Of a DNA stretch of 64,000 nt, positions 34,060 to 42,345 are shown in pieces. Made by a program: the position numbers and the translations under genes. The stretch comes from Tepidimonas sediminis. GTDB lineage: Bacteria > Pseudomonadota > Gammaproteobacteria > Burkholderiales > Burkholderiaceae_C. Position 1 is the first letter of the stretch; each line of letters opens with the position of its first letter. Where the stretch lies: NCBI RefSeq assembly GCF_007556605.1, contig NZ_VJND01000005.1, positions 1 to 64,000 on the forward strand, read 5' to 3'. The notes under the pieces are model-generated. The model did not search any database and was not told the DNA's origin. It worked only from the letters and a program-made list of their open reading frames with translations.

Positions 34060-35052
34060 TCAGAAGTCGTGGCGCACGCCGACGGCGTAGAGGCGCTCGT
34101 CCTTGGTCTTGGCGCCAGCGGCATTCTTGACCACCACGTCGCGGTAGCCGGCGTACAGGCGCGTGCGCTTGGACAGGGCGTAGGTGGCGCCGAGGGCGAA
34201 GCCGTGGGCCTTGCCGTCCTTGGCACCCGCGGTCGATTTCTTGGTCTTGGCGTGGGCGTAGCCGGCCGACAGCGACCAGGCGCCCACCGGCACGGTCACG
34301 CCGAGGGCGTACTCGTTGTCGTCGCCGTTGGCCGCGCTGCCGTTGCGATGGTTGTAGACGGCCGAAAGCGCGAACGAGCCGAAGTCATAGCTGCCGGCCA
34401 GGGCGGTGTACTTGTCGCCCTTGTCCTTCTCGTTCTGATGGGCCAGCGCGATCTCGAACGCCTTGTCCTTGTAGCCGAGCTTGAGTGCATGGCGATCGGC
34501 GCTCTTGGTGGCGTCCTCGTCGAAGGCGAAATCGAGGCCGGCGTAGAAGCCGCCCATCACCGGGGTGTAGTAGCTGATCTTGTTGTCGAAGCGCGAGGCG
34601 TAGTCGCCGCCGGCACCCTTGAACACGCCGTTGCTGGAGGCGGTGAAGGCCGAATCGAAGACGTCGAACTTCTGGCCCAGGGCGCGCACGTCGTCGTAGA
34701 CGGTGGTGCTGCGGCCGAGCTTGACCTCGCCGAAGCCACCGGTCAGCGACAGGCTGGACTCACCCTTGAAGTACGGGTCCTGCGACGCGCCGGTGTCGGC
34801 GTTGAAGCGGTTTTCCAGCTTGAAGGCCGCCTTCAGGCCGCCGCCCAGGTCCTCGGTGCCGCGCAGGCCCCAGCGCGAGGTGGTCAGACCACCGTCGCCG
34901 CCCTGGAACATCTGGGTGGTGGAGGTGTTTTTGACCTTGTCCTTGAGGTTGCCCACCGACAGGTCCACGCGACCATACAGGGTCACGCTCGATTGGGCCA
35001 GCGCGGCCCCGGCCGCCAGCATGGCGGCCATCGCGATCACAGACTTTTTCAT
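34060..35052 (-). CDS. Gram-negative porin (Burkholderiales OmpC/Omp32-like)
   Basis: The 330-residue outer-membrane protein has a signal peptide (KKSVIAMAAMLAAGAALAQ) followed by SSVTLYGRVDLSVGNL, the usual first strand of Burkholderiales porins. Gly/aromatic-alternating strands include GLRGTEDLGGGLKAAFKLEN, then LTGGFGEVKLGRSTTVYDDV in the loop 3 region, and the last strand ends ERLYAVGVRHDF with the terminal Phe needed for BAM recognition. ATG 35052 begins the signal peptide. A terminator and a repeat-rich 3' untranslated region follow. It may be phosphate regulated, given a Pho-box-like sequence about 115-130 bases upstream and the two phosphatase-type genes beyond. Confidence 0.95.
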   Translation of the reverse strand: MKKSVIAMAAMLAAGAALAQSSVTLYGRVDLSVGNLKDKVKNTSTTQMFQGGDGGLTTSRWGLRGTEDLGGGLKAAFKLENRFNADTGASQDPYFKGESSLSLTGGFGEVKLGRSTTVYDDVRALGQKFDVFDSAFTASSNGVFKGAGGDYASRFDNKISYYTPVMGGFYAGLDFAFDEDATKSADRHALKLGYKDKAFEIALAHQNEKDKGDKYTALAGSYDFGSFALSAVYNHRNGSAANGDDNEYALGVTVPVGAWSLSAGYAHAKTKKSTAGAKDGKAHGFALGATYALSKRTRLYAGYRDVVVKNAAGAKTKDERLYAVGVRHDF

Positions 35053-35107
35053 GATGAACGTTGCGTTTCGGGTTGGAGAGGAAGCGATGCCCAGGCTCAC
35101 CGGGCAT

Positions 35108-35133
35108 CATCCGGATGGGTGATCCCTGCAGGG
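35108..35133 (-). promoter_or_regulatory. Adjacent palindromes upstream of the porin
   Basis: CATCCGGATG (35108-35117) and CCCTGCAGGG (35124-35133) are perfect 10-base palindromes within the 173-base gap between the porin and metallophosphoesterase genes. They lie 56-81 bases before the porin start, where a regulator or the 5' leader would be. No known motif is recognised. Confidence 0.3.
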
Positions 35134-35165
35134 GTCGGCCACGGACTCGATTGCAGCGCGCGCCC

Positions 35166-35183
35166 GTGACAGGCCCGTGAAGT
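35166..35183 (-). promoter_or_regulatory. Weak Pho-box-like pair upstream of the porin
   Basis: On the minus strand the sequence reads ACTTCAC, four bases, CTGTCAC, with an 11-base period as in PhoB sites. The second unit matches the CTGTCAC heptamer exactly; the first matches only its last four bases. It is suggestive only because phoX upstream has a much better site. Confidence 0.25.
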
Positions 35184-35225
35184 CCATCGGGTACGACCCG
35201 AGGTGTGGCGTGTGCGCAACGGGCG

Positions 35226-36197
35226 TCACGGCTGCGTGCCGAACACCCGGATCGTCCACGGCTCCGAAGCGCGGGCATCGACGATGACTTCGACGGCGCG
35301 CACGTCGGCCGCGCCCGGCACCTGCAGACGCGTCAGGTTCAGCACCGGCTTTTTCTGGTGCTTGAAGGGGTTGTCGAAGGCCAGCACGTGGCTGTCGCCG
35401 TGGATCAGCAGCACCGGCCGGCCCCACTGCGCCGCCAGCGGCACCAGCGTGTCGCCGATGCTGGCGGCAAAGCCCGAGTGGCGCGGGAACGTCTCGGGCG
35501 GCTGCTGGTTGTCGAACGGGTCGGCCTGCATCGCCACCACCATGGCCCGCGCGTGGCGCTGCTGCGCCAGCTCGAAGGCGGCGCGCAGCCAGGCGACGTT
35601 GGCGCGGTCGCGCGCGAAGAATTCGGCTGCGGCCTTGGGGTCGCGCGTCTCGAAGTTGTTGTTGCTGCCCACGATGTGCACGGTGACGAACAGCACGTCG
35701 CCAACCCACCAGCGCTGGTTTTCCACGTAGTCGGCGAAGGCGGGCATGACGGTGGACTGGTTTTCCACCGTGATGGGCTGCTGGCCCAGCGAACGGCCGG
35801 GGGTGAAGAAGCGCTGGCGCAGCGTGGCCAGCCGCTCCAGCGGGTCGTAGCCGCCGTTGTTGGCGCGGTGGCAGTCGGTCCACTCGTTGTCGCCCGGGGT
35901 GTAGACCACGGCGCCGCGCCAGCGGCCAAAGTGCTCCAACTGGGCGGAAAACTCCTCGTTGCTGCACAGCGTGGAACCAGCCTTGAAATCACCGACGTGG
36001 ATCGTGAAGGCAGGCTGCAGCGCGTTGACGCGTTCGATCAGCGCGCGGTAGGGCCGGTAGCTCTTGTCCGGCGCACCGTAGGGCATGTCGCCCAGTGCGA
36101 CGAAGCGCACGGTCTGGGCCGCGGCGGCGCCGGACAGCACAAGCGCTGCGACGGCAAGGCCGCCGTGACGCAGCACGGAAAACGGGCAAAAGCGCAT
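35226..36197 (-). CDS. Exported calcineurin-like metallophosphoesterase
   Basis: The 323-residue protein has a signal peptide (LRHGGLAVAALVLSGAAAAQ) and a metallophosphoesterase core: FVALGDMPYG, FTIHVGDFKAG, VYTPGDNEWTDC, the AMQADPFDNQ region and LLIHGDSHVLAFDNPF, giving the Asp, His and Asn residues that hold two metal ions. It should hydrolyse phosphate esters in the periplasm or outside the cell. ATG 36197 starts the signal peptide and has AGGAG upstream; the longer frame to 36287 would run into the phoX terminator. It sits between phoX and the porin, all on the minus strand, suggesting a phosphate-scavenging group. Confidence 0.9.
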   Translation of the reverse strand: MRFCPFSVLRHGGLAVAALVLSGAAAAQTVRFVALGDMPYGAPDKSYRPYRALIERVNALQPAFTIHVGDFKAGSTLCSNEEFSAQLEHFGRWRGAVVYTPGDNEWTDCHRANNGGYDPLERLATLRQRFFTPGRSLGQQPITVENQSTVMPAFADYVENQRWWVGDVLFVTVHIVGSNNNFETRDPKAAAEFFARDRANVAWLRAAFELAQQRHARAMVVAMQADPFDNQQPPETFPRHSGFAASIGDTLVPLAAQWGRPVLLIHGDSHVLAFDNPFKHQKKPVLNLTRLQVPGAADVRAVEVIVDARASEPWTIRVFGTQP

Positions 36198-36268
36198 GGT
36201 GGGTGCTCCTCCGTGTCGGGGTTGGCGACAGCGATCGCAGCTTCCCACCCAAGGGAGACGGCCGTATG

Positions 36269-36296
36269 AAAAAAAAACCGGCCCCAAGGGGCCGGT
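36269..36296 (-). terminator. Intrinsic terminator of phoX
   Basis: On the minus strand ACCGGCCCC and GGGGCCGGT form a perfect 9-pair stem with a 2-base AA/TT centre (36277-36296), followed by a run of T (complement of 36269-36277). It lies about 44 bases past the phoX stop and separates it from the metallophosphoesterase gene. Confidence 0.88.
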
Positions 36297-36339
36297 GTGA
36301 GGTGTCCAGATGAAAGACCGGCAGCTGGCGCCGGCGGGC

Positions 36340-38253
36340 TCACAGTCCGATCACGCCGCCGTCGTTCCTGGTGATGACGATGGTGGCGGAGCGCGGGCGG
36401 CCGCCGTCCGGCCAGCGCGAGTACTTGGTCGGCGCGTCCGGGTCGCTGCGCTCGCTCGGGCTTTCGCCCGGGTGCTGGATGTTGACGAACATCGTGCGCA
36501 GGTCCGGCGTCATCACCACGCCGGTGACCTCGCAGCCGCGCGGGCCGACCAGGAAGCGGCGGATCTCGCCCTTGGTCGGGTCGCAGGCCAGCATCTGGTT
36601 GTTGGGCAGGTTGACGTAGTCGCCCTTGCCCAGCGTCGAGGTCGACACGTCGGTCTGGATCCACAGCACGCCGCGTGGATCGACCCACAGGCCGTCCGGG
36701 CTGCCGAAGATGTCGCCGCGGATGTTGCCCTTGGCCTCGGCGCGCGGCAGCGACGGGTCGCCCGCCAGCACGAAGTGGCTCCACGTGAAGCGGGTGGCGT
36801 CGAGGTCTCCGTTTTCCTTCCAGCGGATGATGTGGCCCATGGTGTTGTTTGCACGCGGGTTGGCCGCGTCCACCCCCGGGCTCTTGTCGCGGCCGCGGTT
36901 GCTGTTGTTGGTCAGCGTGCAGTAGACCTCCTTGGTGAGCGGGTCCACCGCCGTCCACTCGGGCCGGTCCATCTTGGTGGCGCCCAGCGCGTCGCTGGCC
37001 TGGCGCGCCTTGATCACCACCTCGCCCTGGTCCGCGAAGCCGTTGGCGGCCGTCAGCGGGCCCTGGCCGTGCACCAGCGGCAGCCACTCCCCCGTACCGT
37101 CGGCGTGGAACCTGGCCACGTACAGCGTGCCGTGGTCGAGCAGGTCGCGGTTGGCCGCGAAGCCCCCCGGCTTGACGCGGTCGCGGCTGACGAACTTGTA
37201 GATGTACTCGAAGCGCGCGTCCTCGCCCATGTACACCACAGCTCGGCCGTCGTCGGTCAGCGCCACCGTGGCGCCCTCGTGCGCGGCGCGGCCGAGCGCC
37301 GTGCGCTTGATCGGCGTCATGGTCGGATCCATCGGGTCGATCTCGACCACCCAGCCGAAGCGGTTCGGCTCGTTGGGGTGCCTGGTGGCGTCGAAGCGCT
37401 CGTCGAACTCGTGCCAGCGGTAGCCGGTGCCGCCCTTCTTCAGGCCCCAGCGCTTGCCATGCGCGTCGGGGTTGTCCGGGCCGTGGAAGTAGTTGATGAA
37501 GTTTTCCTCGCAGGTCAGGTAGGTGCCCCAGGGCGTCTCCCCGTGCGCGCAGTTGTTGAGCGTGCCCAGCACGCGCGTGCCGGTCGGGTCGGCGGCGGTC
37601 TTCATCAGCGCGTGTCCGGCCGCCGGGCCGCCGATCAGCATCGGCGTGGTGGCGGTGATGCGGCGCGCGTACTTCGACGGCAGCACCTGGCGCCAGCCGT
37701 TCGGCGTGGCCTCGACCTCGATGACCGAGACGCCGTGCGCGGCCTGGGACTTGCGCACCTTCTCGGCGTTCCAGGTCTTCATGCCGTCGGGGTGCAGCAG
37801 GCCGTCGTCGGTGTACTCGTGGTTGACCGCCAGCAGCCCGCGTCGGCTGCCGTCCAGCGGAAAGTAGGCGAGGCCGTCGTGGTGCATGCCGGCCTGCAGC
37901 GCCTGCTCCTCGGCGGTGTTGGAGCCGTCGGTCTTGAACGCCGGCATCTTGCCGGCGATGCCAACCGGGTCGCCCCAGCGGTAGAGCACCCGCGCGGTGT
38001 AGCCCGGCGGCACCAGCACCTCGTCGACGTCGCGCATCGGCACGCTGGCAAAGCCGATGCCGCGACCGAGTGAGGCCGCCTGGGTGCCGCCGGTGCTGGC
38101 ACAGCCGGCCAGCAGGCCGCCGCCGAACAGCGCGGTGGCGGCGCTGGCCAGCGTGCCGCGCACGAAGATGCGCCGCGCCGGGTCCGACACCTCGTGGATG
38201 GTCGGGTTGGCGCTGCGGTTGGAGTCTTCCATCAGGTCGAAGTCCTTGGCCAT
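36340..38253 (-). CDS. phoX: PhoX-family alkaline phosphatase (DUF839)
   Basis: The 637-residue protein belongs to the PhoX family of secreted, calcium- and iron-dependent phosphomonoesterases. Its N-terminus has a Tat-like motif (PARRIFVRGTLASAATALFG, with the twin Arg at 27-28) and then a lipobox LLAGC with Cys51, so it may be a Tat-exported lipoprotein. Family blocks include GLAYFPLDGSRRGLLAVNHE, GTLNNCAHGETPWGTYLTCE with ENFINYF, and IRRFLVGPRGCEVTGVVMTP. A PhoB-type box lies 82-99 bases upstream and a strong terminator follows, so it is likely monocistronic and induced by phosphate starvation. Confidence 0.94.
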   Translation of the reverse strand: MAKDFDLMEDSNRSANPTIHEVSDPARRIFVRGTLASAATALFGGGLLAGCASTGGTQAASLGRGIGFASVPMRDVDEVLVPPGYTARVLYRWGDPVGIAGKMPAFKTDGSNTAEEQALQAGMHHDGLAYFPLDGSRRGLLAVNHEYTDDGLLHPDGMKTWNAEKVRKSQAAHGVSVIEVEATPNGWRQVLPSKYARRITATTPMLIGGPAAGHALMKTAADPTGTRVLGTLNNCAHGETPWGTYLTCEENFINYFHGPDNPDAHGKRWGLKKGGTGYRWHEFDERFDATRHPNEPNRFGWVVEIDPMDPTMTPIKRTALGRAAHEGATVALTDDGRAVVYMGEDARFEYIYKFVSRDRVKPGGFAANRDLLDHGTLYVARFHADGTGEWLPLVHGQGPLTAANGFADQGEVVIKARQASDALGATKMDRPEWTAVDPLTKEVYCTLTNNSNRGRDKSPGVDAANPRANNTMGHIIRWKENGDLDATRFTWSHFVLAGDPSLPRAEAKGNIRGDIFGSPDGLWVDPRGVLWIQTDVSTSTLGKGDYVNLPNNQMLACDPTKGEIRRFLVGPRGCEVTGVVMTPDLRTMFVNIQHPGESPSERSDPDAPTKYSRWPDGGRPRSATIVITRNDGGVIGL

Positions 38254-38334
38254 GGCAGGGTGGATTCAGCGGAGAGTTGAGACAGTCGCCGTCCGGGGAA
38301 CCGGCGAGGCAGGCTCCCATTGTTCGAAGCGGCC

Positions 38335-38352
38335 GTGACCGTTGCGTGACAG
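38335..38352 (-). promoter_or_regulatory. Pho box upstream of phoX
   Basis: On the minus strand 38352-38335 reads CTGTCACGCAACGGTCAC: two heptamers, CTGTCAC and CGGTCAC, with a 4-base spacer and the 11-base period of PhoB binding sites (consensus CTGTCAT repeated). It lies 82 bases before the phoX ATG. The match and the nature of the gene support each other. Confidence 0.65.
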
Positions 38353-38500
38353 CCTGGCCGACCCCGATCACGGCGGGGGTTTGCAGGTCCGGCGCCGGTC
38401 CGTGCCGGCGTGCTCCGATTGGTCCCGCGCCCAGCCCCCTGGCCGGCGTACCCTAGACGGTGCGCCGCGGTCTCCGCGCGGACCGTCCGAACCTGCCGCC

Positions 38501-39817
38501 ATGCGTCCCAGCCTGCTGCGCTCCGACACCCAGCTCAACACCGACAGCTACTACGAGGCGAGCGTGCAGCGCCCGCCCGCCCTGCCGCCGCTGCGGGGCG
38601 CGGTGCGCGCCGACGTGGTGGTGGTCGGCGCCGGGCTGGCGGGCCTGAGCGCCGCGCTGGAGCTGGCCGAGCGCGGCCGCCGCGTCGTGGTGCTGGAGGC
38701 CGGCCGCGTCGGCGGCGGCGCCAGCGGGCGCAACGGCGGGCAGGCCCTCGTCGGCTACGCCAGCGGCATGGCACCGTTCGAACGCCAGCTCGGCCGCGAC
38801 CTGGCGCGCCAGGCGTGGCGATGGTCCCTGGAGGCGGTGGAGCTGATCGAGCAGCGCGTGCGGCGCTATCGGATCGACTGCGAATGGCGCCGCGGCTACG
38901 TGTACGTGGCCGACCGTCCGCGCAAGGCGCGCCAGCTGCGCGCCGAGATGGAGCAGCTGGCGCGCGACTACGACTTCGTCACCGACTGGGCCGAAGGAAC
39001 GGCGCTGCGCGCCTGGATCGACAGCCCGCGCTACGTCGCCGCGGCGCATGAGCGCGTCTCCGGTCACCTGCATCCGCTGAAATACACGCTGGGCCTGGCG
39101 CAGGCGGCGCAGCAGGCCGGCGCCGTGCTGCACGAGGGCAGTGCGGTGCGGCGGCTCGAGCGCAGCGCCGGCGGCGTGCGCGCCGTCACCGACGCCGGCG
39201 AGGTGCAGGCCGAGCTGGCGGTGGTGGCCGGCAACTGCCTGCTGCCCGAGCTCGGCCCCGGCGTGCTGCCGGCCATCCATGCGCGCGTGATGCCGGTGGG
39301 CACCTACATCGTCGCCACCGAGCCGCTGCCCGCGACGCGCGCCGCGGCGCTGATCCCGAGCGGCGCGGCGGTGAGCGACAACAACGTCGTGCTGGACTAC
39401 TTCCGCCTCAGCGCCGACCGGCGGCTGCTGTTCGGCGGCCGCGTCAGCTACACGACGATGACGCCGCCGCGTCTGCGCGAGACGATGCGGCGGCGCATGC
39501 TGGCGGTGTTTCCGCAGCTGCAGGACGTGCAGCTGACGCACCTGTGGGGCGGCTTCGTCGACATCACGATGAACCGCGCGCCGGACTTCGGCCGCGCCGG
39601 CGATCGCATCTACTACCTGCAGGGCTTCAGCGGCCACGGCGTGGCGCTGACCGGGCTGGCCGGGCGCGTGGTGGCCGAGGCGGCGTGCGCGCAGACCGAG
39701 CGCTTCGACGTCTACGCGCGGCTGCGTCACCGGCCCTTCCCTGGCGGGCCGTGGCTGCGCACGCCGCTGCTGGCGCTGGGCATGGCGTGGCACCGGCTGC
39801 GTGACCTGATCGGCTGA
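38501..39817 (+). CDS. puuB: Gamma-glutamylputrescine oxidase-type FAD-dependent oxidoreductase
   Basis: The 438-residue flavoenzyme of the DAO family should oxidise gamma-glutamylputrescine to its aldehyde. The N-terminus SYYEASVQRPPALPPLRG and dinucleotide fold VVVVGAGLAGLSAALELAER, followed by EAGRVGGGASGRNGGQALVG, are typical of PuuB. Other blocks are VVLDYFRLSADRRLLFGGRV and YLQGFSGHGVALTGLAGRVV at the C-terminal FAD contact. Related enzymes act on other amines, but puuA, puuD and puuC nearby support this assignment. It converges with the MocR regulator, whose stop is only eight bases away. Confidence 0.9.
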   Translation: MRPSLLRSDTQLNTDSYYEASVQRPPALPPLRGAVRADVVVVGAGLAGLSAALELAERGRRVVVLEAGRVGGGASGRNGGQALVGYASGMAPFERQLGRDLARQAWRWSLEAVELIEQRVRRYRIDCEWRRGYVYVADRPRKARQLRAEMEQLARDYDFVTDWAEGTALRAWIDSPRYVAAAHERVSGHLHPLKYTLGLAQAAQQAGAVLHEGSAVRRLERSAGGVRAVTDAGEVQAELAVVAGNCLLPELGPGVLPAIHARVMPVGTYIVATEPLPATRAAALIPSGAAVSDNNVVLDYFRLSADRRLLFGGRVSYTTMTPPRLRETMRRRMLAVFPQLQDVQLTHLWGGFVDITMNRAPDFGRAGDRIYYLQGFSGHGVALTGLAGRVVAEAACAQTERFDVYARLRHRPFPGGPWLRTPLLALGMAWHRLRDLIG

Positions 39818-39824
39818 CGACCCT

Positions 39825-41327
39825 CTAGGCGGGCTGCTGCAGCGCCTGCCGCACCACCTCGACCAGGCGGCGCGCGCACGGCTCGATCAGGCCGGGCTGC
39901 GCGTAGCCGTAGCCGATCAGCAGCCCGCGCAGGTCGTCCCGCGCCAGGCAGTACGCCGACAGCGGGCGCACCGTGATGCCCTCGGCGGCCAGCTGCTGCG
40001 CGATGGCCGCGTCGTCGGCTTGGCCCGGCAGCTGCAGGCACAGGTGCAGCCCCTGCGCGGCGCCCTGCAGCGCCACGCCGGGCAGCGCGCGCAGCGGCTG
40101 CAGCGCCTGCAGCAGCTGCGCGCGCCGCGCCGCGTAGGCCTGGCGCGCGCGCCGCAGCGCGCTGGCGAAGTGGCCCAGCTCGATGAATTCCGCCAGCGCG
40201 GCCTGCAGCGGCAGCTGGCCGGGGCGGTTGAGGTCGTAGTGCGCCTGGCGGAAGTCCTCCACCAGCGCGCGCGGCACCACCAGATAGCCGAGCTTGAGGC
40301 CCGGATAGAGCACCTTGGAGAACGTGCCCAGGTAGCAGACGCGGCCATCGTCGTCCAGCCCGGCCAGCGCGGCGATCGGCGCGCCGTCGAAGCGGAATTC
40401 GCTGTCGTAGTCGTCCTCCAGCACCCAGGCCTGGTGGCGTGCCGCCTCGGCCAGCAGCGCGCGCCGGCGCGCCAGCGGCATCACCGCGCCCGTGGGGTAC
40501 TGGTGCGACGGCGTCACATAGATCAGCCGCGGCGCCGGCGCCGGCGCCGGCGGGGGCGCCCACCCCTGCGCGTCCACCGGCAGCGCGTGCAGCCGCAGCC
40601 CGCAGGCCTGCAGCGCCTTGGCCGCGCCCCAGTAGGCCGGATCCTCGATCCAGACGATGTCGCCCTCGTCGGCCAGCAGGCGCGCGCACAGCTCCAGCGA
40701 CTGCTGCGTGCCGCTGGTGATGATGACCTGCTCGGGCTGCAGCCGCATGCCGCGCGCCACGCGCAGGTGATCGGCCACCGCGCGGCGCAGCGGGCCGTAG
40801 CCGCCCGAGGTCGTGTAGTCCAGCATCTCCGGCCGCGCGCCGCGCCAGTGCCGGTTCTGCAGCCGCTGCCACAGCGCCACCGGAAAGGCGCTGAAGTCCG
40901 CCGCTCCCGGCGTGAACGGCTGCACCTCCAGGTGCTGCGCGTTGCGCGTGCGCGCCAGCCGCTGGCCGCGGCGCGACAGCCCGGGCAGCGCCGCCGCCGG
41001 CGCCCCGCGCCGCGGCATCGCGCCCAGGCCCGCCGGCGGTTCGGCCACGAACGTGCCGCTGCCGACGCGGCCGCGCACCCAGCCCTCGGCGGCCAGCTGC
41101 TCCAGCGCCGCCACCACGGTGTTGCGCGACAGCCGCAGGTCGGCCGCCAGCTCGCGGCTGGAGGGCAGACGGTCGCCGGCGCCCAACCGCCCGTCCTGGA
41201 TCGCGCGCCGCAGCGCCTCGGCCAGGCGGCGGTTCAGCGGCAGGCCGCTGCCCGGGCCGGCGGGCCCGTCCTCGCGTGCCAGTTCGGCCGCCAGATGGTC
41301 GGCCAGCAAGGTGGTGGACAGCGTCAT
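39825..41327 (-). CDS. MocR/PdxR-family PLP-dependent transcriptional regulator
   Basis: The 500-residue regulator has an N-terminal GntR-type winged helix (LNRRLAEALRRAIQDGRLGA, LPSSRELAADLRLSRNTVVA, WVRGRVGSGTFVAEP) fused to a fold type I aminotransferase-like domain with IITSGTQQSLELCARLLADE, IWIEDPAYWGAAKALQACGL, VLEDDYDSEFRF and LGTFSKVLYPGLKLGYLVVP, where the Lys of FSK should hold PLP. It is divergent from puuD and lies within the putrescine cluster; MocR proteins sense amines or amino acids through PLP, so it probably controls the cluster. ATG 41327 starts the conserved N-terminus; the frame is open to 41384. Confidence 0.92.
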   Translation of the reverse strand: MTLSTTLLADHLAAELAREDGPAGPGSGLPLNRRLAEALRRAIQDGRLGAGDRLPSSRELAADLRLSRNTVVAALEQLAAEGWVRGRVGSGTFVAEPPAGLGAMPRRGAPAAALPGLSRRGQRLARTRNAQHLEVQPFTPGAADFSAFPVALWQRLQNRHWRGARPEMLDYTTSGGYGPLRRAVADHLRVARGMRLQPEQVIITSGTQQSLELCARLLADEGDIVWIEDPAYWGAAKALQACGLRLHALPVDAQGWAPPPAPAPAPRLIYVTPSHQYPTGAVMPLARRRALLAEAARHQAWVLEDDYDSEFRFDGAPIAALAGLDDDGRVCYLGTFSKVLYPGLKLGYLVVPRALVEDFRQAHYDLNRPGQLPLQAALAEFIELGHFASALRRARQAYAARRAQLLQALQPLRALPGVALQGAAQGLHLCLQLPGQADDAAIAQQLAAEGITVRPLSAYCLARDDLRGLLIGYGYAQPGLIEPCARRLVEVVRQALQQPA

Positions 41328-41379
41328 GGCATCGAGCGCTTGGCAAAGCCGCAAGTGGCCCTTCGGGGGGCATGCAAAT

Positions 41380-41394
41380 GGCACCGATTGTGCC
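41380..41394. promoter_or_regulatory. Small inverted repeat between mocR and puuD
   Basis: GGCAC (41380-41384) and GTGCC (41390-41394) form a perfect 5-base dyad with a 5-base centre in the 95-base divergent promoter region. It could be a site for the MocR regulator, but a dyad this short is expected by chance fairly often. Confidence 0.25.
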
Positions 41395-41422
41395 TGTCGG
41401 CGGCGCGCAGAATGGCCCCATC

Positions 41423-42241
41423 ATGCACGACGACGCACTCCCACCCTGGGTATGGATGCCTGCCGATCACCGCCTGCTGGGCGAGACGGCGCATGCGCAG
41501 CCCTATCTGGTGCTGGGCGACAAGTATGCGCGCGCGGTCAAGGTCGGCGCGCAGGCGCAGCCGGTGATGTTTCCGCTCGCGGATGCCGCGCAGGTGCCGC
41601 AACTGCTGGCGCAGGTGGACGGCGTGGTGCTGACCGGCTCGCCGTCCAACGTGCACCCGCGCCACTTCGGCGAGGCGGTGGCCGACCCGCGCCTGCCGCT
41701 GGACGAGCAGCGCGACGAAGTGACGCTGGCGGTGGTGCGCGAGGCGCTGGCGCAGGAGGTGCCGCTGCTGGGCATCTGCCGCGGTTTTCAGGAGATCAAC
41801 GTCGCACTCGGCGGCAGCCTGCACCAGGCGGTGCACGCGCTGCCCGGCCATCTGGACCACCGCGAGCCGAAGGACGCGCCGCTGGAGCAGCAGTACGCCC
41901 CGCGCCACGAGGTGACGCTGCAGCCGGGCAGCCTGCTGCACCGGCTGGCCGGCGGCGCGCCGGTGGTACGCGTCAACTCGCTGCACGGCCAGGGCATCAA
42001 GCGGCTCGGGCGCGGCCTGCGCGCGGTGGCGCACGCGCCCGACGGGCTCATCGAGGCGGTGGAGTTCGAGGCCGCGCCGACATTCGCGCTGGCGGTCCAG
42101 TGGCACCCGGAGTGGCGCTGCCGGGAGGATGCGCTCTCCAGCGCGATCTTCCGCGCCTTCGGCGAGGCGGTGCGCCAGCGCCGCGCGCGCCGGCTGGCCG
42201 AGGCACGCGCCTTTGCCGCTGCCCCCGAAACCCCTGCCTGA
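41423..42241 (+). CDS. puuD: Gamma-glutamyl-gamma-aminobutyrate hydrolase (SpuA/PuuD)
   Basis: The 272-residue class I glutamine amidotransferase-like hydrolase releases GABA from gamma-glutamyl-GABA. The nucleophile Cys119 lies in LLGICRGFQEINVALGGSLH, and the His228-Glu230 pair in QWHPEW. LTGSPSNVHPRHFGE and RVNSLHGQGIKRLGRGLRA are also PuuD-like. ATG 41423 was chosen; ATG 41372 in frame would add 17 residues but would lie within the divergent promoter. It starts the gene order puuD-puuA-spuC-potFGHI, which matches the Pseudomonas spuABCD-FGH order. Confidence 0.93.
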   Translation: MHDDALPPWVWMPADHRLLGETAHAQPYLVLGDKYARAVKVGAQAQPVMFPLADAAQVPQLLAQVDGVVLTGSPSNVHPRHFGEAVADPRLPLDEQRDEVTLAVVREALAQEVPLLGICRGFQEINVALGGSLHQAVHALPGHLDHREPKDAPLEQQYAPRHEVTLQPGSLLHRLAGGAPVVRVNSLHGQGIKRLGRGLRAVAHAPDGLIEAVEFEAAPTFALAVQWHPEWRCREDALSSAIFRAFGEAVRQRRARRLAEARAFAAAPETPA

Positions 42242-42345
42242 GGGAGCGTCGTCCGGGCGCTGGCGCCGGCGCACGCCGCGCGGCGACAATGCCCGCACCG
42301 GGCGGCCCGCCGGCCGCCCTCCCCCACAGGGCCAAGGAGACCGAC

